From: an uncultured Oscillospiraceae bacterium
GTDB lineage: Bacteria; Bacillota; Clostridia; Oscillospirales; Ruminococcaceae
DNA: 36,348 bases
Assembly (NCBI GenBank): GCA_900555435.1
Contig: USLH01000003.1
Location: 1 to 36,348 of the forward strand
Direction: 5' to 3'
A program made the position numbers and the translations under genes. Under the pieces are notes generated by a model. It saw only the letters and a program-made list of their open reading frames with translations, ran no database searches and was not told the DNA's origin. Positions 25,065-32,595 of the stretch are shown here, piece by piece (position 1 is the first letter of the stretch; each line of letters opens with the position of its first letter).

Positions 25065-25129
25065 ATACCGTTTGCGCCACATAGCTGTCGCATTTCAGGA
25101 GGTCAATGGAAATCCGCGAAAGAAGTCAG

Positions 25130-25158
25130 TGGACATTTTGAAAAAGGTGTGCTACAAT
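25130..25158 (+). promoter_or_regulatory. Sigma-A promoter of the cell-wall metalloprotease gene
   Basis: TGGACA (25130-25135), a 17-base spacer and TACAAT (25153-25158). It rules out an in-frame ATG at 25072 as the start of the downstream gene. Confidence 0.75.
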
Positions 25159-25218
25159 AAAGCTGACAAAGCATACATATTTTTCTGCAAAAAACGAGGA
25201 CTTTTAGGTCGGTTCGCA

Positions 25219-26778
25219 ATGTCAAAAACAGAAAGAATGGAGAAAATGAATCGACCGCTCAAAAAAGTGATTGGATTGTTTGCAGCCTCCGCATTGTTCT
25301 TAACAACACTTTCCGCACTGGTGTTTGCGGAAGATCCTTCTGAGACAGGGGCGGAGGAACCGGCGGTTTCTATTTCGATCAACGATTTTACGGAACCGCA
25401 TCCGCTTCCCACGCCGGATCCGGATTATGTGGAGATCTCTCTGGAGGAATATCTGGAGCGCCTCGCAAACGGGGAGATCTTTGAAGATCCTTCCGGCAAT
25501 GAAAAGGAACTGGCGCTGTATGCGTCTACCGGCTGGGAGCAGGTAAGCGGAAAATGGAAGTACAAGGTAGACGGCGTTTATGTGGTGAACGCATGGAAGT
25601 TTATCAATAACAACTGGTACTACTTTGACGGCTCCGGCTATATGAAAACCGGGTGGTTCCGGGATCAGGGCAACTGGTACTATCTGACCACCGCCGCCGA
25701 CGGCGGGACGGAGGGAGCCATGACGATCGGGTGGAAGAAGCTGTCCGGTCACTGGTATTATTTCAATGGATCCGGCGTGATGCAAAGCGGAGGATTTAAG
25801 ACGATCGACAGCAAGGAGTACTACTTTCTTTATGCCACTACGTCTTCCCCGCTGAACGGGTATATGAACCACGGATGGCTGGCTCTGACCCGAACGCAGA
25901 AGCTGTATTGCGGCGTTCCGGGTCAGCCGGATTCAGGGATGATCTATACGTCCGGGTGGTTAAAAGATACGGAAGCCGCCGTCCCTCATTGGTATTATCT
26001 CAGCAGCGTCGGTTTTTTGCAGTACGGCTGGTTGAGATTGGACGGGGAGTACTACTATCTCGGGGATGATGGGGCTTTGGTCACCGGGACAAATCAGTTT
26101 AACGAGTATCTGACCGCTCGGTTTGATGCCGATGGAAAACTGATCGACTGGGTATTCAGCGATTTTTATGCACAGGATGGAGTAAAGCCTATTCAAAACA
26201 CACGAATGAAGAAATTAAGTTTTCGTTCTGTGGAAAATCATGGGTATCTTTATGCTAATGTGACGGTGAATATATCTGCGATCCGTGAGCAGGATCCGGA
26301 AGCCGCAGACCATGTTTTTAGTCAATATACACTGGCTAATACAGAGAATACAGTGTTGTTTACTGAAACAAATAGTGCAGATGCGGATATAACGTATTTT
26401 ATTCGATCGGATGAACTTACTAGACCTGATGGAGGAGTTTTAAATGGTGAAGCATATCGTCAGAACAGTGCAGGCAGGTGGTCTAAAGTCCCTGGCGGAG
26501 TCAGCGGTATAGACGGATTCCTTAACGGTGAAACAGTTCGAGCGTATATTTATGTTAATGAGTTGATGTTTGGCTCAAAAAAACTGATACAGGTGTCTGT
26601 TCCTCGTGTATGCGCTCATGAAGCAGGACACGCAGTAGGATTGCGCCATACACATGAAAATGGCGAAGTAGACCCCGGATTTTACGCTTTAATGTTTCCA
26701 AGAAGCGGTGAAGCAAACTCTGCGGAAACACTTCAGCAGTGGGATCTTGAAGAACTGCATAAAAAGTATCCGAATTAG
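25219..26778 (+). CDS. Cell-wall-binding-repeat protein with metzincin-like protease domain
   Basis: 519 residues, secreted. A signal peptide (KKVIGLFAASALFLTTLSALVFA) is followed by an acidic spacer. Aromatic/Gly repeats of the choline/cell-wall-binding type then run to about residue 295 (NNWYYFDGSGYMKTGW, HWYYFNGSGVMQSGGF, EYYYLGDDGALVTG). The C-terminal 220 residues end in a zinc-protease motif HEAGHAVGLRH (467-477), the HExxHxxGxxH pattern of metzincins, with a candidate Met-turn at Met492 (YALMFP). It probably sits on the cell surface and cleaves proteins outside the cell. From about base 26130 the gene is visibly more A/T-rich than its first half, suggesting a domain acquired from another source. 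The start is uncertain: ATGs at 25219, 25237 and 25246 all lie after the promoter; none has a strong ribosome-binding site. Confidence 0.82.
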   Translation: MSKTERMEKMNRPLKKVIGLFAASALFLTTLSALVFAEDPSETGAEEPAVSISINDFTEPHPLPTPDPDYVEISLEEYLERLANGEIFEDPSGNEKELALYASTGWEQVSGKWKYKVDGVYVVNAWKFINNNWYYFDGSGYMKTGWFRDQGNWYYLTTAADGGTEGAMTIGWKKLSGHWYYFNGSGVMQSGGFKTIDSKEYYFLYATTSSPLNGYMNHGWLALTRTQKLYCGVPGQPDSGMIYTSGWLKDTEAAVPHWYYLSSVGFLQYGWLRLDGEYYYLGDDGALVTGTNQFNEYLTARFDADGKLIDWVFSDFYAQDGVKPIQNTRMKKLSFRSVENHGYLYANVTVNISAIREQDPEAADHVFSQYTLANTENTVLFTETNSADADITYFIRSDELTRPDGGVLNGEAYRQNSAGRWSKVPGGVSGIDGFLNGETVRAYIYVNELMFGSKKLIQVSVPRVCAHEAGHAVGLRHTHENGEVDPGFYALMFPRSGEANSAETLQQWDLEELHKKYPN

Positions 26779-26803
26779 CAATAGAAAAGGAGGCTAATGA
26801 ATT

Positions 26804-27523
26804 ATGAAACGGAAATATTTATCGGTTACAACCCTGTGTTTTGCGGTGCTTTTTATCGGAGTAATATTTCTTACTTCTTGTGGGCATCAAAGTTCATATG
26901 ATGCTTCCCGCCACCATTATGTAAGCGAAGAACGGAAAGAATCACCTGCTGTATGGTATGGGTCGGACGAAGACGCCTTCCCCCCTCCGGACGATTTTAT
27001 GATGTCGAATGCGGTTGCATCGGACGCAATCCTGATCGGAACGGTGAAAACCGATGGCGTCATCATTGATGATCCGTTATCGGAAAAAACGCCGGAACTG
27101 ACCCAGCGGTATACCAGCTATACGGTTGAAGTCAATGAAATCTGGTTTGGGGACACTCATCAGGACGAGATTGATGTGTGGATCGTCGGGGATGAAACAT
27201 TTGGAAGACTGCCAAAGCCGCAAAAGGGAGATGTCCTGATCCTTTTCCTGCGAAAAAGCTTTGACAGAGAGCATTATTACTACTCACTGAATTATAATTG
27301 TGATGCGTTTGCCATCAACCCGCCGGACGACACTCTTTTCAGCTTTTGTTCCCATGAGGAAATGACCTCCTTCGACGGAAAAAGCGTGAACACCCTGAAA
27401 AAGGCGATCGAAAAGAAGCTGAAGGAATTCGGGAAGGTGGAAGAGGACTATGTGTACTGGTGCGGAGCAGTGGGGAAGGAGTATCGGAGCCAGGCGCTGA
27501 CGGATTGGCTTAATGGGGATTAA
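26804..27523 (+). CDS. Putative lipoprotein of unknown function
   Basis: 239 residues. The N-terminus is a lipoprotein signal with lipobox LTSC (Cys26), followed by a His/Ser-rich stretch. The rest is a single soluble domain: ASDAILIGTVKTDGVIID, then TSYTVEVNEIWFGDTHQDEIDVWIVGDETFG, a beta-rich pattern resembling proteins that carry a short OB-like or NTF2-unrelated sandwich, but I recognise no family with confidence. The ATG at 26804 follows AAAAGGAGG. It lies 25 bases after the metzincin gene, is probably cotranscribed with it, and ends at a terminator. A surface role alongside the protease, perhaps as partner, substrate or inhibitor, is only a guess. Confidence 0.8.
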   Translation: MKRKYLSVTTLCFAVLFIGVIFLTSCGHQSSYDASRHHYVSEERKESPAVWYGSDEDAFPPPDDFMMSNAVASDAILIGTVKTDGVIIDDPLSEKTPELTQRYTSYTVEVNEIWFGDTHQDEIDVWIVGDETFGRLPKPQKGDVLILFLRKSFDREHYYYSLNYNCDAFAINPPDDTLFSFCSHEEMTSFDGKSVNTLKKAIEKKLKEFGKVEEDYVYWCGAVGKEYRSQALTDWLNGD

Positions 27524-27529
27524 AACAGA

Positions 27530-27550
27530 AGGGCAGCATTGCTGCCCTTT
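27530..27550 (+). terminator. Terminator after the lipoprotein gene
   Basis: GGGCAGC (27531-27537) and GCTGCCC (27541-27547) with flanking A/T make an 8-bp stem and a 3-base loop, followed by TTT and a second T-run (27554-27559). Confidence 0.82.
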
Positions 27551-27567
27551 CCCTTTTTTGGGAACTG

Positions 27568-27576
27568 TGGTATACT
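27568..27576 (+). promoter_or_regulatory. Possible extended -10 promoter for the DUF6062 gene
   Basis: TGGTATACT, a TGn extended -10 followed by TATACT (27571-27576), with no good -35 at the right distance. It lies 33 bases upstream of the next start codon. Confidence 0.45.
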
Positions 27577-27608
27577 GGTAACAAGGATTTTGCATTGGAG
27601 GAGCGATT

Positions 27609-28301
27609 ATGCGCGACAGTATCTATACCATTCCCATCAGCGAGGTGTTCGAGCCGAAAAAGGGCTGCCCCATTTGCGCCATGCGGGACACGCTGGAGCA
27701 GCGCTGCGTGGAGTACATCATGGGCGCCGCTATGATGGAGCCGGACATCCGCATCGAAACCAACCGCCTGGGCTTCTGCACCGAGCATTTTGAGCAGATG
27801 CTCCATCAGAAGAACCGTCTTTCCCTGGCTCTGATGCTGGAAAGCCACTTAAAAGAGCTGAAAGCTCATAATTTTAAACCCATTCTGGAAAAAGCCCACG
27901 CCAAGCCCAAAAAGCGGGAAGGAATGAAAACGGTCAACGATACCTGCTTCGTCTGCGAGAAAATTGACTGGGCGCTGTCCCGGATGCTGGGGACGGTGAT
28001 GGAGCTGTACGGTCGGGACACCGCTTTCCGGCAGCTTTTCTCGGAGCAGGAGGAGCTTTGCCTGCCCCATCTGGAGCTGCTGCTCTGCGCCGGAGCGGAC
28101 AAGCTGTCCAAAAAGGAATACCCGGCTTTTGAAAAAGCGGCGTTGGAGCTGGCATCCAAAAAATTCGATGAGGTAAGCGAGGATGTGTCCCATTTCTGCA
28201 AAATGTTCGATTATCGGAACGCTGGCGGGGATTGGGGCAATTCCCGGGACTCCATCGAGCGGGCGATCCGGCTGCTGACCACCCGGAATTTCGGGGAATA
28301 A
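27609..28301 (+). CDS. DUF6062-family Cys-rich protein
   Basis: 230-residue cytoplasmic protein with two similar halves. The first has CPICAMRDTLEQ (Cys20, Cys23) followed by GFCTEHFEQML; the second has DTCFVCEKIDWAL followed by LCLPHLELLL. Each half therefore offers CxxC plus a later Cys-x-x-His, suitable for binding zinc or another metal. The segment MMEPDIRIETNRLGFC is typical of the DUF6062 family, which is widespread in Clostridia and has no established function as far as I know. The ATG at 27609 follows TTGGAGGAGCG. It appears to be a single-gene unit between a terminator and the gap before tepA. Confidence 0.85.
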   Translation: MRDSIYTIPISEVFEPKKGCPICAMRDTLEQRCVEYIMGAAMMEPDIRIETNRLGFCTEHFEQMLHQKNRLSLALMLESHLKELKAHNFKPILEKAHAKPKKREGMKTVNDTCFVCEKIDWALSRMLGTVMELYGRDTAFRQLFSEQEELCLPHLELLLCAGADKLSKKEYPAFEKAALELASKKFDEVSEDVSHFCKMFDYRNAGGDWGNSRDSIERAIRLLTTRNFGE

Positions 28302-28321
28302 CGACCGTTCACCCTCTGAAT

Positions 28322-28441
28322 ATACAAATTGTATCACAGGAGCCGGTGGGAATTGTGAAAAAGCCGAAGTTCGGAAAACTGGGATTTTTCCACTTTTTCC
28401 ACCGGGTTTTCCACATTCCTCCGCTGCTTTCCTGTGGAAAT
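28322..28441 (+). promoter_or_regulatory. Intergenic DnaA-box-like cluster and palindrome
   Basis: The 316-base gap 28302-28617 has no gene. It holds a 13-base inverted repeat ATACAAATTGTAT (28322-28334). Four DnaA-box-like 9-mers follow: TTTTCCACT (28386-28394), TTTTCCACC (28395-28403), TTTTCCACA (28407-28415) and, reversed, TGTGGAAAT (28433-28441). TTTTCCACA fits TTWTNCACA exactly; the others have one mismatch. The promoter of tepA lies 86 bases further on. Confidence 0.45.
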
Positions 28442-28526
28442 TCACATTTTCTTCACTGCATATTCACGCTGATGCGATAACCGACCGTATAAATTCGGTA
28501 AAATGCGAACAAATGGTCCGTTTTGT

Positions 28527-28555
28527 TTGACAACCTACCGGAAAACGTATATAAT
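28527..28555 (+). promoter_or_regulatory. Perfect consensus sigma-A promoter of tepA
   Basis: TTGACA (28527-28532), a 17-base spacer and TATAAT (28550-28555), both hexamers exact. It is about 62 bases before the tepA start. Confidence 0.9.
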
Positions 28556-28617
28556 AAAAGGTACGGCACAAACTAGTTCCATGCTTCCAAACAAAAAGGA
28601 AGGAGGAACTTTCAGGC

Positions 28618-29382
28618 GTGTCTGAACAGGATTTTTCTCAGGAAGAGGAGTTTTCCCCTTCCGAAGAGCAGACCCGGCTTATCGCCGCCACCGGATCCGT
28701 TACCACGGGAGGGCGGCACCAGATCCACTGCCTGACCATCATCGGCCAGGTGGAGGGGCACTACATTCTTCCCCCGCAGAATAAGACTACGAAATATGAG
28801 CACGTCATCCCCCCACTGGAGGCCATTGAGGAGATCCGGGGGCTTCTGGTGATTTTGAACACCGTAGGAGGCGACGTAGAAGCGGGGCTTGCCATCGCTG
28901 AGCTGATCGCCGGGATGAAGACCCCCACCGTTTCCCTTGTGCTGGGCGGCGGGCATTCCATCGGCGTGCCCCTTGCCGTGTCCGCACGGAAGTCGTTTAT
29001 CGTTCCGTCCGCTACCATGACCATCCACCCGGTGCGGATGAACGGGCTGGTGCTGGGGGTACCCCAGAGCTTTTCCTATTTCCAGAAGATGCAGGATCGG
29101 ATCGTCCGGTTCGTCACGGACAATTCCCGGATCACCGGGGAGCGGTTCCGGCAGCTGATGATGGAGACCGGAGAGCTGACCATGGATATGGGAACCTCTT
29201 TAGACGGGGAGGCCGCCGTTTCCGAGGGACTGATCGACCATCTGGGAAATCTTTCCGACGCCATCGCCTGCCTTTACGAACTGATCGGGGAAGGAGGCGG
29301 CGGGGGTGGATTGGATAACGTACTTCCCGGAAGCGGAACCGGAGAAAACGGAGCTCCGAACCCTTCAGGGAAGACTTTGTGA
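28618..29382 (+). CDS. tepA: TepA/YmfB-like ClpP-family protease
   Basis: 254-residue ClpP-fold serine protease. The likely triad is Ser114 in GGGHSIGVPLA, His137 in MTIHPVRMNG and Asp196 in GTSLDGEAAVSEGLIDHLG. The central segments ILNTVGGDVEAGLAIAELIAGMKTP match the TepA branch rather than true ClpP. In Bacillus the orthologue sits in the order tepA-ylzJ-spoIIIE, as here, and has been linked to protein translocation and to degradation of small spore proteins. The GTG at 28618 follows AAGGAGG. The acidic N-terminus and the Gly-rich C-terminus (GEGGGGGGLDNVLPGSG) look disordered. The last 77 bases overlap the next gene. Confidence 0.9.
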   Translation: MSEQDFSQEEEFSPSEEQTRLIAATGSVTTGGRHQIHCLTIIGQVEGHYILPPQNKTTKYEHVIPPLEAIEEIRGLLVILNTVGGDVEAGLAIAELIAGMKTPTVSLVLGGGHSIGVPLAVSARKSFIVPSATMTIHPVRMNGLVLGVPQSFSYFQKMQDRIVRFVTDNSRITGERFRQLMMETGELTMDMGTSLDGEAAVSEGLIDHLGNLSDAIACLYELIGEGGGGGGLDNVLPGSGTGENGAPNPSGKTL

Positions 29383-29512
29383 GTGCGTTCGGACGGAAAC
29401 GGGCTATGAGATCCGGCGGATCTTTTCCACGGATCCTTCCGATTATCTGGATCCCCGGTTTTTTCCCGGAACGGCTGTCCCCGGACCCTTTGACGAGGAA
29501 AAACATTGCTGA
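29306..29512 (+). CDS. ylzJ: YlzJ-like protein
   Basis: 68-residue protein overlapping the end of tepA by 77 bases in another frame. GYEIRRIFSTDPSDYLDPRFFPGT (residues about 33-56) matches the NPxDYLNPxxxPG pattern of YlzJ, encoded between tepA and spoIIIE in Bacillus; function unknown. The GTG at 29306 has AAGGAGG (29291-29297), and that same sequence encodes part of the Gly-rich tail of TepA. The family match and conserved position support it despite its size and overlap. Confidence 0.8.
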   Translation: MDWITYFPEAEPEKTELRTLQGRLCECVRTETGYEIRRIFSTDPSDYLDPRFFPGTAVPGPFDEEKHC

Positions 29513-29535
29513 CAAGGGATTTCCCTTGTCAGCAA
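29506..29535 (+). terminator. Strong hairpin overlapping the ylzJ stop codon
   Basis: TTGCTGACAAGGG (29506-29518) and CCCTTGTCAGCAA (29523-29535) form a perfect 13-bp stem with a 4-base loop. The following bases (ATTTCCCG) make a poor T-run, so it may attenuate or protect mRNA rather than fully terminate. The rest of the gap to the translocase gene (29536-29731) has a TATAAT at 29674-29679 without a good -35. Confidence 0.6.
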
Positions 29536-29731
29536 ATTTCCCGAAAAGGAGAGCGGTTCGCAGACCACCCGCAAAGAATTCGCGGCAGCCCACCTGTAGA
29601 TCCCAAAACTCCTTCTTCCCGCATCAGCGGGCGGGAGTCCGACAAATTTCCGGAAAATTCGACATACAGTACGTATAATTGACAAGATACATAACAAATT
29701 GGATTGAAATTTTGACAGACAAGGTGAGGAA

Positions 29732-32584
29732 ATGGCAGCAAAGAAGCAATCCGCTACCCAAAAGCCGTCGGCAAAAAAGAAAACGACTGCCTCCGGGAGA
29801 ACTGCGTCCAATGGGGCAAAAAAGAACAGCTCCCAAAAAACGGCTGCGAAAATGCAGACCGCCCGTCGGACTTCGGCGGAGCTTGCAAGGGAGGAACGGG
29901 AACACCGGAACCAGATGTGGGCCATCATCCTGTTCGCTTTGGGGATCCTTCTGACGGTGCTGGCGTTTTTTGAAGGCTCCTCCGGCTGGAAGGTCTGCCA
30001 CGATATTCTGCGGGGGCTGTTCGGCCCCATCAGCTTCGGGGTAGGCCCCTGCGTCATCTATCTGGCGGTGATCATCACCCTTGGAAAAGAAAGCGTTTCG
30101 GCGGAGGGCAAGGTTTGGCAGACGCTGGTGCTCCTGATTTTGCTCTGCGGCATTTCCCAGCTGTTCTTCGGCCTGCCGGAAGGAGACACCTTCTTAAAGA
30201 AGCTGCTGAACTTTTATCAGAAAGGCGCCCAGCTGAAAAGCGGCGGGTTGATGGCGGCTATTTTAGCGTGGCCGCTGATGCGGTTTGCCGGGGGGACGGT
30301 AGGCGCCGCGGTGATCCAGATTCTGTTGGTCTTTGTGTTCCTTATGCTGATCTCCGGAAGCACCCTGGCGGGACTTTTCCGTTCCTGCGCCAAACCCGTC
30401 AAGCAGCTGGGGGAGAGCTACAATGCCCGCCGGGAACAGCGGGAGGAAGCGGAGCGGGCCCGGATGAGCGCCATCGATATTCCCATCGACGGGGAGGATG
30501 CCCTCATGCCGGAGCACCCGGTCTTCTCGCCGACCCAGAGTTTTGACAAAGCGCTGGAACACTTCAAGGAAGACCCGAGAGAGCTGCGCCGCCGGAAAAA
30601 AGAAGCAAAAAAGCTGTGCGTCGATCCGGAGACCGGGGAACTTGAAGAAAAACAGGAGACTCTTGCCGATCCGGTCGAAAAGCCTACAGAAAAAGAGCCG
30701 GAGACGTTTGCACCTGTCTTCACCGTAGACCCGGAACGGGCCCCATCGGAGCCGGTCGAAAAGCCGGTTCCGAAGAAGCCGGTGAACCCGGATTCCCTCT
30801 GGAGCGCTCCGCTGCCGCCTTCCGCCCTTGCGGCACTGGACGGCAAAAAGGAAGAGGAGCCTCTGCCCTTTGACCCCGACGAACCGGAGGAGTCCTATGT
30901 GGACGAGGCGGTGTTCGACGCCCTTCATGATTCCATCCTGGATGAGGCGGCCCCTAGCTCCGACGCCTTCGGAGCAGTCGCTTCCGGCGGGGAAGCGACG
31001 TTGGATCAAAAGCTGGACGGCGCCATCAAAGAGCTGGAAAAGCCCTCCTCCAAGGCGGAAGCGGCGAAAGCTGCCGATGTCCGGGTGGGGACGCCTACTC
31101 CGGTGGAGGAGGTCTACCACAATCCACCGGTTTCCCTTTTAAAACCGCCGAAAAACGACGGAAACGTGGATGTCAGCGAGGAGCTCCGGGCGACTGCCGC
31201 GAAGCTGGTGGACACCTTGAAGAGCTTCGGCGTCCAGACCCGTGTGATCGCCTACAGTCGGGGGCCTACCGTCACCCGGTATGAGCTGCAGCCTTTAGCC
31301 GGTGTGAAAATTTCCAAGATCACCGGCCTTTCCGACGACATTGCCCTGAACCTGGCCACGGCCGGCGTGCGTATCGAGGCGCCTATCCCTAATAAGCCCG
31401 CTGTGGGCATCGAGGTCCCCAACCGGAAGACGGATTCCGTCTGTATCCGGGAAATCATCGATTCCGACGAGTTCCGGGCAGCGAAAAGCCCCCTTTCCAT
31501 CGCTTTGGGCAAGGACATTGCCGGAAACGTGGCGGTGGGGGATGTGGCGTCCATGCCCCATCTGCTGATTGCAGGCACCACCGGATCTGGCAAATCGGTG
31601 TGCGTTAACTCCATGATCATTTCCATGCTCTATAAATCTTCCCCGAGGGACGTGCGATTCATCCTCATCGACCCGAAGGTGGTGGAGCTGGGGATCTATA
31701 ACGGCATCCCCCATTTGCTGATCCCGGTGGTGACCGATCCGAAAAAGGCCGCCGGGGCGTTGAACTGGGCGGTGACGGAGATGCTCAAACGCTACAAGCT
31801 CTTTGCGGAGAATTCCGTCCGGGACATCAAGGGGTATAACCGGCTGGCGGAAAATTCCGATACGCTGGATCATATGCCCCACATTGTCATCATCATTGAC
31901 GAGCTGGCCGACCTGATGATGGCTGCTCCCAATGAGGTGGAGGACTCCATCTGCCGGCTGGCGCAGATGGCTCGTGCCGCCGGCATGCACCTGATCATCG
32001 CCACTCAGCGGCCCTCCGTAGACGTGGTCACCGGCCTGATCAAGGCAAACGTCCCCTCCCGGATCGCCCTTTCCGTGTCTTCCCAGGTGGACTCCCGGAC
32101 GATCCTTGACTCCGGCGGAGCGGAAAAGCTCTTGGGGCGGGGCGATATGCTCTATTATCCCATGGGCTTTGTGAAGCCCGTCCGGGTACAGGGCTGCTAC
32201 GTCAGCGACGGCGAGATCGAAGCCGTGGTGAACTTCTTAAAGAGCGGCGGAGCACCGGTGGTCTACGATTCCGGAATTATGGACGAAATTGAACGTCAGG
32301 CGGCCGCCGAAGGCAAGAAGAAGGGCGGCGGAAGCATCGATTCAGACGATGCGGTCGATGGGCTTTTTGAAGACGCCGTTCAGTGCGTGCTGGACGCCGG
32401 GCAGTGTTCCACTTCCTATCTCCAGAGACGGCTGAAAGTAGGCTACGCCCGGGCGGCCCGGCTGGTGGACGAGCTGGAAGATCGCGGGATCGTCGGGCAG
32501 GCAGACGGCTCAAAGCCCCGGGAAGTCCTGATCACCAAGAACCAGTGGAGCGAGTTCCAAATGCGGAACCACATGGACGACTGA
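29732..32584 (+). CDS. spoIIIE: DNA translocase, FtsK/SpoIIIE family
   Basis: 950-residue septal DNA pump that moves chromosome ends through the closing septum or into the forespore. Order of parts: a Lys/Ala-rich cytoplasmic start (1-45), four membrane segments (about 68-210), a long acidic Glu/Pro-rich linker (about 230-450), then the motor. The motor has an alpha-domain beginning near RVIAYSRGPTVTRYELQP, Walker A GTTGSGKS (615-622), Walker B IVIIIDELADLM with Asp723, and a C-terminal winged-helix gamma domain (TSYLQRRLKVGYARAARLVDELEDRGIVG) that reads KOPS/SRS-like DNA sequences. The ATG at 29732 follows AAGGTGAGG. Its neighbours tepA and ylzJ make SpoIIIE the likelier name, but FtsK cannot be excluded. 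Confidence 0.95.
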   Translation: MAAKKQSATQKPSAKKKTTASGRTASNGAKKNSSQKTAAKMQTARRTSAELAREEREHRNQMWAIILFALGILLTVLAFFEGSSGWKVCHDILRGLFGPISFGVGPCVIYLAVIITLGKESVSAEGKVWQTLVLLILLCGISQLFFGLPEGDTFLKKLLNFYQKGAQLKSGGLMAAILAWPLMRFAGGTVGAAVIQILLVFVFLMLISGSTLAGLFRSCAKPVKQLGESYNARREQREEAERARMSAIDIPIDGEDALMPEHPVFSPTQSFDKALEHFKEDPRELRRRKKEAKKLCVDPETGELEEKQETLADPVEKPTEKEPETFAPVFTVDPERAPSEPVEKPVPKKPVNPDSLWSAPLPPSALAALDGKKEEEPLPFDPDEPEESYVDEAVFDALHDSILDEAAPSSDAFGAVASGGEATLDQKLDGAIKELEKPSSKAEAAKAADVRVGTPTPVEEVYHNPPVSLLKPPKNDGNVDVSEELRATAAKLVDTLKSFGVQTRVIAYSRGPTVTRYELQPLAGVKISKITGLSDDIALNLATAGVRIEAPIPNKPAVGIEVPNRKTDSVCIREIIDSDEFRAAKSPLSIALGKDIAGNVAVGDVASMPHLLIAGTTGSGKSVCVNSMIISMLYKSSPRDVRFILIDPKVVELGIYNGIPHLLIPVVTDPKKAAGALNWAVTEMLKRYKLFAENSVRDIKGYNRLAENSDTLDHMPHIVIIIDELADLMMAAPNEVEDSICRLAQMARAAGMHLIIATQRPSVDVVTGLIKANVPSRIALSVSSQVDSRTILDSGGAEKLLGRGDMLYYPMGFVKPVRVQGCYVSDGEIEAVVNFLKSGGAPVVYDSGIMDEIERQAAAEGKKKGGGSIDSDDAVDGLFEDAVQCVLDAGQCSTSYLQRRLKVGYARAARLVDELEDRGIVGQADGSKPREVLITKNQWSEFQMRNHMDD

Positions 32585-32595
32585 AAGAGGAAAAC

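Noticed and set aside
25072..25218. A longer N-terminus for the cell-wall metalloprotease from an ATG at 25072
   Set aside because: A sigma-A promoter at 25130-25158 lies inside this stretch, and the signal peptide begins after 25246.
29641..29731. A promoter directly upstream of spoIIIE
   Set aside because: TATAAT at 29674-29679 is good but no acceptable -35 lies 16-18 bases upstream, and the nearby TTGACA has no -10.
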